DNA of 64,000 nt, from assembly GCA_001636495.1 (NCBI GenBank), contig KV440964.1, forward strand, positions 1,442,666 to 1,506,665. Direction: 5' to 3'. The notes below the pieces were generated by a model. That model was not told the origin of the DNA. It saw only the letters and a program-made list of their open reading frames with translations, and did no database searches. This document shows positions 15,732-23,396 of the stretch, piece by piece (position 1 is the first letter of the stretch; each line of letters begins with the position of its first letter). The DNA comes from Sutcliffiella horikoshii. GTDB taxonomy: Bacteria; Bacillota; Bacilli; Bacillales; Bacillaceae_I. The translations under genes and the position numbers were made by a program.

Positions 15732-16538
15732 ATGGGGGAATTAATTTATTTATATGGGCTAGTCCCATCTAATGAATCAGCAAGCCTGCCGGTTCCGTCC
15801 ATGAAAGGGTTCGATGGAAAAGGTGATATATTCACTATATCAATAGGGGAAATAACCGCTATTGTAAGTACACTTGATCCACAAGAGTATTCAGAGGAAA
15901 TCATCAAAGAAAAGATTAATAGTGATATGGAATGGTTGCAGGAAAAAGCATTTCATCATCATGAAACAGTAATGGCACTATCGAAATTATATACGGTAAT
16001 ACCTTTAAAGTTCTGTACGTTGTATAAAAATGAAGATAGTTTAGTAGCTATTGTTCAGCAAAACCAGGTCAAGATGACAGAAACCTTTGCGCTATTAGAA
16101 GGCAATGAGGAATGGAATCTTAAAATATATTGCAATGATGAATTATTAAAGAAACAAGTAAGCCAGAGCAATCCTGCGATAGAAGAGCGAAGAGAAGAAA
16201 TCAGCCAATTATCCAAAGGAAAACAATTCTTTGAAAAGAAGAAATTAGATAAATTGATTGATGAAGAAGTGGAAAATGAAAAAGATCGTATCAGTGAAAA
16301 AATTCATACACATCTCCAAGAATTTGTTCTGCAAGGTAATGTAAAAAGGAATTGGAGCAAAGATGTGACAGGTAGAAAAGAAAACATGACCTGGAACAGT
16401 GTCTATCTGATCTCTTCCTCAAAAGTGGAACAGTTTTTAGAAGAAATCCAGCAGTTTGAAAAGAAAATGGGGGAGATGGGTTGGCAGTTTGAACCAACTG
16501 GACCATGGCCTGCCTATCACTTCTCAAGCTTTTCATGA
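15732..16538 (+). CDS. gvpL: Gas vesicle protein GvpL (GvpL/F family)
   Basis: 268-residue second member of the GvpL/F family: LIYLYGLVPSN start, VIPLKFCTLYKNE in the place of GvpF's FGNVF strand, a Lys/Glu-rich helical insert in the middle, and the same GPWPAYHFSSF ending. It is thought to act as the hub of the assembly complex. It starts 10 bp after gvpG with AGTGAGGG as RBS. Confidence 0.93.
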   Translation: MGELIYLYGLVPSNESASLPVPSMKGFDGKGDIFTISIGEITAIVSTLDPQEYSEEIIKEKINSDMEWLQEKAFHHHETVMALSKLYTVIPLKFCTLYKNEDSLVAIVQQNQVKMTETFALLEGNEEWNLKIYCNDELLKKQVSQSNPAIEERREEISQLSKGKQFFEKKKLDKLIDEEVENEKDRISEKIHTHLQEFVLQGNVKRNWSKDVTGRKENMTWNSVYLISSSKVEQFLEEIQQFEKKMGEMGWQFEPTGPWPAYHFSSFS

Positions 16539-16554
16539 GTGAGGATGACTATAT

Positions 16555-16830
16555 ATGTCCCATAGAGATTCAATAGAAAACAAGGATATAGCATTAATAG
16601 ATATTTTGGACGTCATACTTGATAAAGGTGTGGCAATAAAAGCGGATCTGGTCATTTCCATTGCGGGAGTTGATCTTGTGTACTTAGATCTCCGTGTCCT
16701 GATCGCATCTGTAGAATCCCTTGTCCAGGCACAGCAGGGAAATGGCAAGACGGTATCTTCCGTAGAATTTGATAATCAAAGGGAGGGGTTAATACATGCA
16801 ACCGGCCAACCCGACAAGTGGACGAATTAA
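16555..16830 (+). CDS. gvpS: Gas vesicle protein GvpS (GvpA/J family)
   Basis: 91-residue minor GvpA-like protein: IALIDILDVILDKGVAIKADLVISIAGVDLVYLDLRVLIASVESL is the shared GvpA/J/M/S core, but the C-terminus is distinct. It probably caps or nucleates the shell at low copy. Its 3' end overlaps the start of gvpK by 35 bp in a different frame. Confidence 0.9.
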   Translation: MSHRDSIENKDIALIDILDVILDKGVAIKADLVISIAGVDLVYLDLRVLIASVESLVQAQQGNGKTVSSVEFDNQREGLIHATGQPDKWTN

Positions 16831-17080
16831 TTTAGATCCTGATAAAGCGGAACACGGCTTGGCACAGCTTGTCCTAACAGTGGTGGAACTCTTAAGACAA
16901 ATCGTGGAACGTCATGCCATGCGCCGCGTCGAAGGCGGAACGCTGACCGATGAGCAGATTGAGGATCTGGGCGAAGCTTTAATGAACTTGGAAGAAAAGA
17001 TGGAAGAACTAAAAGAAATATTCGGCCTTGATGCAGAGGACTTGAATCTGGACCTAGGACCTTTAGGAAGCTTACTTTAA
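16796..17080 (+). CDS. gvpK: Gas vesicle protein GvpK
   Basis: 94-residue GvpK: RINLDPDKAEHGLAQLVLTVVELLRQIVERHAMRRVEGGTL followed by LTDEQIEDLGEALMNLEEKMEEL, the family's almost invariant sequence, ending in a D/L-rich tail (DLNLDLGPLGSLL). The RBS AAAGGGAGGGG lies inside gvpS, which it overlaps by 35 bp, implying translational coupling. Confidence 0.95.
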   Translation: MQPANPTSGRINLDPDKAEHGLAQLVLTVVELLRQIVERHAMRRVEGGTLTDEQIEDLGEALMNLEEKMEELKEIFGLDAEDLNLDLGPLGSLL

Positions 17081-17135
17081 TTCATTATTTTTAGGAAGCT
17101 TGCCTTCATTCAATACCCTAAGGAGGGTTCATATA

Positions 17136-17468
17136 ATGGCAGTTCAAACGACTGGACAATCAAGTACGATAGTGGATGTGCTTGAGAAAATATTAGACAA
17201 AGGTGTCGTAATCGCTGGTGACATCACAGTAGGTATCGCAGATGTGGAGCTGTTGACCATCAAGATACGCCTCATTGTCGCTTCTGTAGATAAAGCGAAA
17301 GAGATTGGCATGGATTGGTGGGAGACGGATCCTTACCTAAGCTCTAAAGCGGTTGATAACAACACCAAAGCATTGGAAGAGGAAAATAAAATGTTACAGG
17401 AGAGACTTGAATCTCTCGAAAGAAAACTAGATTCAAACCGATTAAATTCAACGGAATTCAACTACTAA
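17136..17468 (+). CDS. gvpJ: Gas vesicle protein GvpJ (GvpA/J family)
   Basis: 110-residue GvpJ. The GvpA-like core (VDVLEKILDKGVVIAGDITVGIADVELLTIKIRLIVASVDKA, residues 13-55) is followed by WWETDPYLSS and a coiled-coil tail NNTKALEEENKMLQERLESL (75-94). The start ATG 17136 follows AAGGAGG. A minor shell or nucleation component. The C-terminal helix resembles the coiled coil in GvpP, GvpT and GvpU1. Confidence 0.93.
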   Translation: MAVQTTGQSSTIVDVLEKILDKGVVIAGDITVGIADVELLTIKIRLIVASVDKAKEIGMDWWETDPYLSSKAVDNNTKALEEENKMLQERLESLERKLDSNRLNSTEFNY

Positions 17469-17483
17469 TAGGAGGTTTTTAAC

Positions 17484-18239
17484 ATGGCAGAAAACAAAGC
17501 AAACACTACAGAAAATCAAACAGAGGAACAAAATACGAATAAGGAAGAAACTTCATTTGCAGGTCCAATTACTCGTTCCATTGCAGGAGGAATCATCGGG
17601 GCAACAGTCGGCTATTTAGCTACTCCGGAGAACGGGAAAAAGCTAATGGATAGCATCGATACAGAGGCTCTTAAAACAAAGGGTTCCAGTTTTGGAGAAA
17701 CAGCGAAGGAAAAATCCAAGAAAGCTTTTGAATCTATTAAAAGCTCAACAAAAGGTCTATTTAATAAAGAAAATGAGGAAACAAGTGAAGAAGAGTCTGA
17801 AAATGAAGATTCCAATGAAGATGTTTCAAATGAAAAAGAAGTTGCTGCAACAAAAGAATCAACAAAAGATTCCACAAATGAAGATTACGAATCCCTGAAG
17901 GAAGAAAACAAAAACCTTACCGACCGATTAGGGAAATTGGAAGAAATGCTGACAAAACTAACGGATGAGAAAGAAACAGACAATAGCTCCGAAGAAGACA
18001 GCGAAGACGAAACTGAGGACGATAGTGAAGAGGAAACAGAAGTAGACAGCGAAGAGGAAACAGAGGACGAAGACGAAGATGATTCGGAAGATGATAGTAA
18101 CGAAGATGATAAGGAAAAGAAAAGTAAACCGAAAAAGAAGCGTTCTACAGCTAAAAAATCTTCTAAATCTTCTCAAAAGAAAAAAGATGAAGAAAACAAT
18201 GAAACCACTCTATCAAGTGATGACGATACTTCATCTTAA
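17484..18239 (+). CDS. gvpT: Gas vesicle protein GvpT (YtxH-like, long disordered tail)
   Basis: 251-residue protein in modules. N-terminal hydrophilic (1-26), Gly-rich hydrophobic YtxH-like segment SIAGGIIGATVGYLATPENG (32-51), linker, then coiled coil YESLKEENKNLTDRLGKLEE (135-154). After that come a 45-residue D/E/S stretch (about 165-209), a Lys/Ser stretch (210-234) and a short acidic end. The acidic stretch itself has DSEEETE-type repeats. It shares its layout with GvpP (shorter) and its tail with GvpU1. Role not established; the tail is predicted disordered and polyampholytic. RBS AGGAGG. Confidence 0.87.
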   Translation: MAENKANTTENQTEEQNTNKEETSFAGPITRSIAGGIIGATVGYLATPENGKKLMDSIDTEALKTKGSSFGETAKEKSKKAFESIKSSTKGLFNKENEETSEEESENEDSNEDVSNEKEVAATKESTKDSTNEDYESLKEENKNLTDRLGKLEEMLTKLTDEKETDNSSEEDSEDETEDDSEEETEVDSEEETEDEDEDDSEDDSNEDDKEKKSKPKKKRSTAKKSSKSSQKKKDEENNETTLSSDDDTSS

Positions 18240-18260
18240 TCAATGAAGGGAGCTTTTAAC

Positions 18261-18959
18261 ATGACTAATGAGCATGCGGCAGGGAAAGACAACATTCTTG
18301 CTTTCCTTGTCCAAGCAACGAATAAACATAATCTGTCTATCGATATCACATTAAATGTAAATGGTGCCATTGTCACAGGGACTATTGTTTCAGCTAAGGA
18401 ATATTTCGTTAGCTTGAGCGAGTCATTTGAGGATGGTAGCGAGGTTGCTCAACAGCTTAGTGAAAAGTTCGCACAAGCAGGAGAAGCAATCGATTCAGGG
18501 GATGGTGGTGAAGCAAGCTTTATTCATCTTAAAGATGCAAAAGTATTTTGTGGAAGCAGTAAACCAACCCCATCCAAGGGAGAAGCCCTTTGGAGAGGGC
18601 CGCTAAGTGATATTAATGGCTTTTATTTAGATAATATCCCTGATAGCGCAGAAGAGGATGCAGAATCGGACAATGGCGACTATCAATCATTGAAAGAGAA
18701 GAACAGCAAACTGACAGACCGGATCGGAAAACTGGAAGAGATGATAACTAAACTTAGCCCTGATAAAGAAGAAGAGGATAAGGCCGAAGAGTCTGAAGAT
18801 GAACCGGAATCTGCAGAAAAACAAGATTCTGAAGAAGATACTTCTAAGGATGATAAAGAAAAAGAAGACAATGAGAAAAAGCGTTCAGGCACTAAATCTA
18901 GTTCTACCAAAGCAAAAAAGAAATCATCATCATCTAAAAAGACAGCCAAAGCTGAATAA
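18261..18959 (+). CDS. gvpU: Gas vesicle protein GvpU, copy 1, with GvpT-like tail
   Basis: 232 residues. Residues 1-130 are a GvpU domain (DITLNVNGAIVTGTIVSAKEYF; ASFIHLKDAKVFCG; KPTPSKGEALWRGPL). Residues 141-166 are a coiled coil (YQSLKEKNSKLTDRIGKLEE and following), 169-205 acidic, and 206-230 Lys/Ser rich. The last three modules have the same order as GvpT's C-terminus and are absent from copy 2. P. megaterium GvpU has been reported to cluster vesicles by phase separation; an added disordered tail would be expected to change that. The start at 18261 follows AAGGGAG; an ATG at 18243 overlaps the RBS. Confidence 0.9.
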   Translation: MTNEHAAGKDNILAFLVQATNKHNLSIDITLNVNGAIVTGTIVSAKEYFVSLSESFEDGSEVAQQLSEKFAQAGEAIDSGDGGEASFIHLKDAKVFCGSSKPTPSKGEALWRGPLSDINGFYLDNIPDSAEEDAESDNGDYQSLKEKNSKLTDRIGKLEEMITKLSPDKEEEDKAEESEDEPESAEKQDSEEDTSKDDKEKEDNEKKRSGTKSSSTKAKKKSSSSKKTAKAE

Positions 18960-19020
18960 AGCAAGACAGGGAGCAGAAATGGTCTGACTTTCTTTTCAAC
19001 TTAAGAAAGGGGAAGTGTGA

Positions 19021-19416
19021 ATGAATAGTGAGCTTAGTGCCAAAAAGGACAGTATTTTAGAGTTCTTTGTGCAAGCTGCCAATCGGCATGGCTTTTCATT
19101 AGATATCACCTTGAACGTTAACGGTGCTGTTATATCTGGTACTCTAATTTCGGCAAAGGATTACTTTGAAACGATGAGTGAAACCTTTGAAGATGGGAAT
19201 GAAATAGCACAAAAAATCAGTGATCAACTTGCAACTGCAGGGGAAAGCGTTGATTCTAGTCAAGGTGCAGAAGCGAATTTCATCCATCTAAAAAACACGA
19301 AGGTTTATTGTGGTGACAGTAAACCCACTCCTTCAGAAGGAAAGATTCTCTGGAGAGGGAACTTAAATGAAGTTGACGGTTTTTTCTTAGGAAGGATATC
19401 AGATAGTGGATCTTAA
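19021..19416 (+). CDS. gvpU: Gas vesicle protein GvpU, copy 2
   Basis: 131-residue GvpU of conventional length: ILEFFVQAANRHGFSLDITL, NGAVISGTLISAKDYFETMS, ANFIHLKNTKVYCGDSKPTP and LWRGNLNEVDGFFLGRI. By eye it is roughly 60% identical to the GvpU domain of copy 1 and ends right after that domain. RBS GAAAGGGGAA. It is last in the gvp operon, 15 bp before a strong terminator. Confidence 0.92.
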   Translation: MNSELSAKKDSILEFFVQAANRHGFSLDITLNVNGAVISGTLISAKDYFETMSETFEDGNEIAQKISDQLATAGESVDSSQGAEANFIHLKNTKVYCGDSKPTPSEGKILWRGNLNEVDGFFLGRISDSGS

Positions 19417-19430
19417 ACTATATAGGTCAG

Positions 19431-19471
19431 AAAAAGCAGCTGTCAGAAATGCATTCCGACAGCTGCTTTTT
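19431..19471. terminator. Terminator of the gvp operon (and of ggt)
   Basis: Perfect 14-bp stem AAAAAGCAGCTGTC (19431-19444) / GACAGCTGCTTTTT (19458-19471). It works in both directions for gvpU and convergent ggt. Confidence 0.93.
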
Positions 19472-19478
19472 AGTTTGT

Positions 19479-21242
19479 TCAATTTCTTTTTCCGGGACGG
19501 GTATAACCTATCGAAGCTCCGTCACGCCTAGCATCAGCAACCCCAACATACTCTCCATTTTCGTAATCTATTAATATACTTTGCACATTTCCAATCAGTT
19601 CTGAACTTGCGGGGAAACGGTGTCCCATGGAATTGAGTTCAGAAATCACTTCATCAGATATTCCCTCTTCGTAACGATAGCTATTGATGGCATTTGTATA
19701 AATACGAGGTTCGGCAATCGCTTCTTCGAGCCCCATTTCATAGTCCATGACATTCAGCACCACTTGAAGTACGGAAGTAATGATGGTCGGTCCGCCAGGT
19801 GACCCGACACTCATAATAGGTTTGCCATCTTCAAAAACAATGGTAGGGGTCATAGAACTAAGCGGTCGTTTATTAGGTTGGACTTCATTCGCTCCACCTG
19901 GTCTTGCATCAAAATCGGTTAATTCATTATTAAGCATCAGACCGTAGCCAGGTACCATGATCCCGGAGCCGAATACTTGTTCAATGGTCGTGGTATAGGA
20001 AACGAGATTTCCCCATCTGTCAGCGACTGTAAAGTGTGTGGTTTCTCCGATATCTTTCTCATCGTTCTGTTCTACTACACTATAATTAGGGTCAACATTT
20101 TCGTAGCGCCATGGATTCCCAGGCTGTGGATTGGTGTTCACCGAATTGATATCAATTAGAGCGCTGCGCTCTGCGATGTAATCTGGATGAAGCAGGCCTG
20201 TCATCGGAACCTCCACGAATTCTGGATCTCCTGCATATGCCGCGCGATCTGCATACGATAGATGCATGGCTTCAGCAAGCAAGTGATACACTTCTTTTGA
20301 TCTACGGTCATACTGGTTGATATCAAAGCTATCTAATGTTTTTAACATTTGTAGCAAGAACAATCCTCCGGAGCTTGGAGGTGGCATGCTTGCAATGTCA
20401 TAGCCCTTATATTCTCCCCATACCGGTTCGTCCTCTGTGACTCCATAATTTTGTAGGTCTTCAATCGTCATGCTGCCTCCAAAATCCTGGACGGTCGCAG
20501 CAAGGGCTTCCCCAATCTCTCCATCATAAAAAACATCTGAACCATGGGATCTAATAAGTTTAAACGTTTTCGCAAGATCCCTCTGGATCAGCCAGTCTCC
20601 CTCCTGAATTGGTTCACCGTCAGGAAGAAACACTTCCTTTGCAGCAGTTCCTGCCAATTTTTCCTTATTGTTTTCAACTTGTAATGCGAGCTGTCTATCT
20701 ACAGAAAATCCATTTTGGGCAAGTTGAAATGCCGGTGTGATCAATTGTTGGAAAGGTCTCGTTCCCCATTTCTCATGTGCTGCTTCCAGTCCCTTCAATG
20801 TTCCTGGCACTCCAACAGAGTTGCCATGCCTCACACGTTCTTGAAAGGGAATGATGCTTCCATCAGGATTCAAGAACATATCAGGTGTCGCTCCGGCTGG
20901 AGCACGTTCCCGACTATTTACAATTGTCGTTTCATCCGCTTCTGCATCATAGACCATCATAAATCCGCCGCCGCCGATTCCTGACATCATTGGCTCCACA
21001 ACGTTTAAGGCAAATTGGACAGCAATGGCAACATCCATCGCATTTCCGCCTTTCCTTAAAATATCCGCCCCGATTTCAGATGCAAGTGGATGGGATGTAG
21101 AAACCATGCCATCTTTGCCAACTGCCACTTCATTACTGCCTCCAACCGGTTTTTGAGCATGTCCGAAATTTGGGACAAGTGCAACCAACAGGACTAATGA
21201 TAGAATAATGGAACATAGAGATTTTACGCTTCTTTTCTTCAT
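19479..21242 (-). CDS. ggt: Gamma-glutamyltransferase (secreted)
   Basis: 587-residue Ntn-hydrolase. An N-terminal signal peptide (KKRS start, hydrophobic SIILSLVLLVALVP, cleavage around GHAQ) sends it outside. The proenzyme self-cleaves before Thr401 in DIGETTHFTV, giving large and small subunits. NSRERAPAGATPDMF holds the substrate-binding Arg, and SVGSPGGPTIITSVLQ is the small-subunit Gly-rich loop. It breaks down glutathione and poly-gamma-glutamate or transfers gamma-glutamyl groups. Length matches B. subtilis Ggt. The RBS GAGGTGG precedes. Monocistronic. Confidence 0.96.
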   Translation of the reverse strand: MKKRSVKSLCSIILSLVLLVALVPNFGHAQKPVGGSNEVAVGKDGMVSTSHPLASEIGADILRKGGNAMDVAIAVQFALNVVEPMMSGIGGGGFMMVYDAEADETTIVNSRERAPAGATPDMFLNPDGSIIPFQERVRHGNSVGVPGTLKGLEAAHEKWGTRPFQQLITPAFQLAQNGFSVDRQLALQVENNKEKLAGTAAKEVFLPDGEPIQEGDWLIQRDLAKTFKLIRSHGSDVFYDGEIGEALAATVQDFGGSMTIEDLQNYGVTEDEPVWGEYKGYDIASMPPPSSGGLFLLQMLKTLDSFDINQYDRRSKEVYHLLAEAMHLSYADRAAYAGDPEFVEVPMTGLLHPDYIAERSALIDINSVNTNPQPGNPWRYENVDPNYSVVEQNDEKDIGETTHFTVADRWGNLVSYTTTIEQVFGSGIMVPGYGLMLNNELTDFDARPGGANEVQPNKRPLSSMTPTIVFEDGKPIMSVGSPGGPTIITSVLQVVLNVMDYEMGLEEAIAEPRIYTNAINSYRYEEGISDEVISELNSMGHRFPASSELIGNVQSILIDYENGEYVGVADARRDGASIGYTRPGKRN

Positions 21243-21452
21243 TTTCCCACCTCGACTCCTTTTTTAATGTATACCTATAACAAGGGTAAAGTTTAAGGAA
21301 GAGGATGGTCAACTTAATGGGTTGAAAATTCAGAAAAATAAGCAAAGTTGACTATATGTTATTACATTTGTACTAACTGATATTGAGAGAAAAAACATTT
21401 TTATCCATCTTTGTTATCAGGACATATGAAGGAAGACAGAAGCTGTATAGAA

Positions 21453-21481
21453 AAAAGGAGACCGGTAAACGATCTCCTTTT
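21453..21481 (-). terminator. Terminator of the DHOD-like fusion gene
   Basis: AAAAGGAGA (21453-21461) pairs with TCTCCTTTT (21473-21481); on the minus strand a T-run follows the stem. Confidence 0.75.
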
Positions 21482-21496
21482 CTTAAATATCTTACT

Positions 21497-23263
21497 TTAC
21501 TTGTTTTTATGAAGAAAGCGATAGGACAAAAATAATCCGGTGACATATAGACCTAGAGCAAAATAGGCCGGAAGCAAATGAATGAACGTGGTATACCCAA
21601 TCGCAAAGTGAATGTATATGCCGGCAATAAAGGCAGGTAGTCCTCCAATCAAGAAAGTCCACCAGATCCACCGATTCCCTTGCTGATATCCCCATAGAGC
21701 CATGGTCAATACGAGAAGTCCGACACTTAAAAGGGCGCTCCCGAAGCCAGCTCGATCATGGGCAAGAACGGGTATCAGGTTTTGATTGAAGCGTTCTAGC
21801 ATTTCTGGTGGCATACAAATATATTGAATATCTGTTTCCACAAATACAGAAGATATCCCAATACCAGATATAATTACGCCTCCCATTACAAAGGAAAACC
21901 CTAATAGAACAAATGCCAGTTGTCCAACGATGCCCACTTTCCAACTCTTGTCATTAAGCCTATTAGGAGAAGAGGGTGTACCGGATATTCGTCTTGTCTT
22001 CCTATAACCGTGAAGGTAAAAAGGCAATAGGATTAACCAAAATAATAGATGCAACCAGTCAAAATAACCGTAACCAATAAACGCAAAGATGCCGAGAAAA
22101 CCGACTATGGCGGCGATATCAATGGCCTGCTTCGCCCATTTCAACCCGTTCCTGACACCATGTCTTGCGAGTTGCATATACACAATTCCACCGGAAATCA
22201 TCGTACCTGCAAGGGTCATACGGTCATGGGCCATAAAGAGCATAATCCGTTCATTGAACATCCAGATTTCTTCTTTTTTCATTCCTAAAAAGTGTTCATC
22301 ATATGGAAGAATGATAGAAGTGATACTGAAAAGAAGAGCTAATACCCCTCCAAGAAAAATGAACAAACCGAAAAGCCAATAGGAGAACCAGCCTTGCTGC
22401 GGTGGAGGGGAAATCTCCTTTTTATCTAAAAATGCTTCCTTGATCCTCTTGGTCAGTCCCGGTCCGGTGAAGACATAGCCCTCTTCTACCATCAACAAGT
22501 CTGCCCCGACTTCTGCTAGCTCCAGAGCTTGCGCCGGTTCCTCTATCCCTCCTGAGCTGATGATGGTTTTCTTCACTCCATAAGCTCTCATTAACTGGAT
22601 ATCCTTTTTAAGCTTCTCAAACCCACCTGATCCTTCCACAACAAGTCCTGAGAAAGGAGATAATTGTGATAGAGGTAGACTTTTTACATTTTCGATGGAT
22701 AAAAGGACTGGTTTAGTGGTAAATCCTGAGTCTATGACATCGGGTGTTTCCACGATGAAACCTGCGGCAAGGTGCTCCAATCCTTTGGCCATCCGTTCCA
22801 GCTCCTCCTGACTGCCATGAAGTCGAACAAAAATTGGCAGTTTAGATGGAACCTGCTTTAGTTTTTCAAAGGTTGCTTGGAAGCCTATCGACTTTTTGGG
22901 AAAGTGGATGATCTGTGTGTCCTTTTCCACTACTGGTGCTTCCCCGTTTCCAGTCGGCTCCCACGTCACTGGCCCAATTTCCAAAAAACCAAATCCAAGG
23001 TTGGAAAATGCCCTTGTACCACTGAGGTTGGGGTCTATTTTTCCAGATAATCCGACAGGGTTCTGGAAGCTTATATTCATATGCTTGTTTTCTAAAAGAG
23101 GGGAACTTTCCTCTCTGCCAAGAAAATTGATAATGTGCCCGCCCAGACCAAATGGGAGGGAGGCAATCACATTCATCCCACGGTGAATGAATTCCCTTGA
23201 CCAAACTGGGGGTAGTTTTGATAGTACAGGTTTAAATATTCCATGATAGGACCAATCTGGCAT
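21497..23263 (-). CDS. DHOD-like barrel fused to a polytopic membrane domain
   Basis: 588 residues. Residues 1-285 resemble class 2 dihydroorotate dehydrogenase: FQNPVGLSGKIDPN (67-79) and GFGFLEIGPVTWEPTGN (90-106) match the NPxGLAAGFDK and GFGFxExGTVTPxPQxGN blocks. IISSGGIEEPAQALELAEVGADLLMVEEGYVFTGPGL (234-270) matches the FMN-phosphate region. The catalytic NxSSPNT block is missing (FIVETPD at 169-175), and the Lys of GFDK is displaced. From residue 293 to the end there are about eight hydrophobic helices. It probably binds FMN or is a structural relic rather than making orotate; no pyr genes adjoin. Function unknown. Confidence 0.75.
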   Translation of the reverse strand: MPDWSYHGIFKPVLSKLPPVWSREFIHRGMNVIASLPFGLGGHIINFLGREESSPLLENKHMNISFQNPVGLSGKIDPNLSGTRAFSNLGFGFLEIGPVTWEPTGNGEAPVVEKDTQIIHFPKKSIGFQATFEKLKQVPSKLPIFVRLHGSQEELERMAKGLEHLAAGFIVETPDVIDSGFTTKPVLLSIENVKSLPLSQLSPFSGLVVEGSGGFEKLKKDIQLMRAYGVKKTIISSGGIEEPAQALELAEVGADLLMVEEGYVFTGPGLTKRIKEAFLDKKEISPPPQQGWFSYWLFGLFIFLGGVLALLFSITSIILPYDEHFLGMKKEEIWMFNERIMLFMAHDRMTLAGTMISGGIVYMQLARHGVRNGLKWAKQAIDIAAIVGFLGIFAFIGYGYFDWLHLLFWLILLPFYLHGYRKTRRISGTPSSPNRLNDKSWKVGIVGQLAFVLLGFSFVMGGVIISGIGISSVFVETDIQYICMPPEMLERFNQNLIPVLAHDRAGFGSALLSVGLLVLTMALWGYQQGNRWIWWTFLIGGLPAFIAGIYIHFAIGYTTFIHLLPAYFALGLYVTGLFLSYRFLHKNK

Positions 23264-23396
23264 GTTTCATTCCTCACGATCAATAAGTAGTTACTTCCAT
23301 TCTACCAAACTTGTAATATATGTTATGGTGTAATCGCTCTCATTATCGTCAGATTTTTGTGATATATTTAGTTCAGACATGCAGGAGGGGTAAACG

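Noticed and set aside
17958-18176. Minus-strand frame rich in Phe, Ile and Val
   Set aside because: It is the antisense of GvpT's Asp/Glu/Lys codons (GAA/GAT/AAA read backwards give Phe/Ile/Leu); an artefact of the acidic tail.
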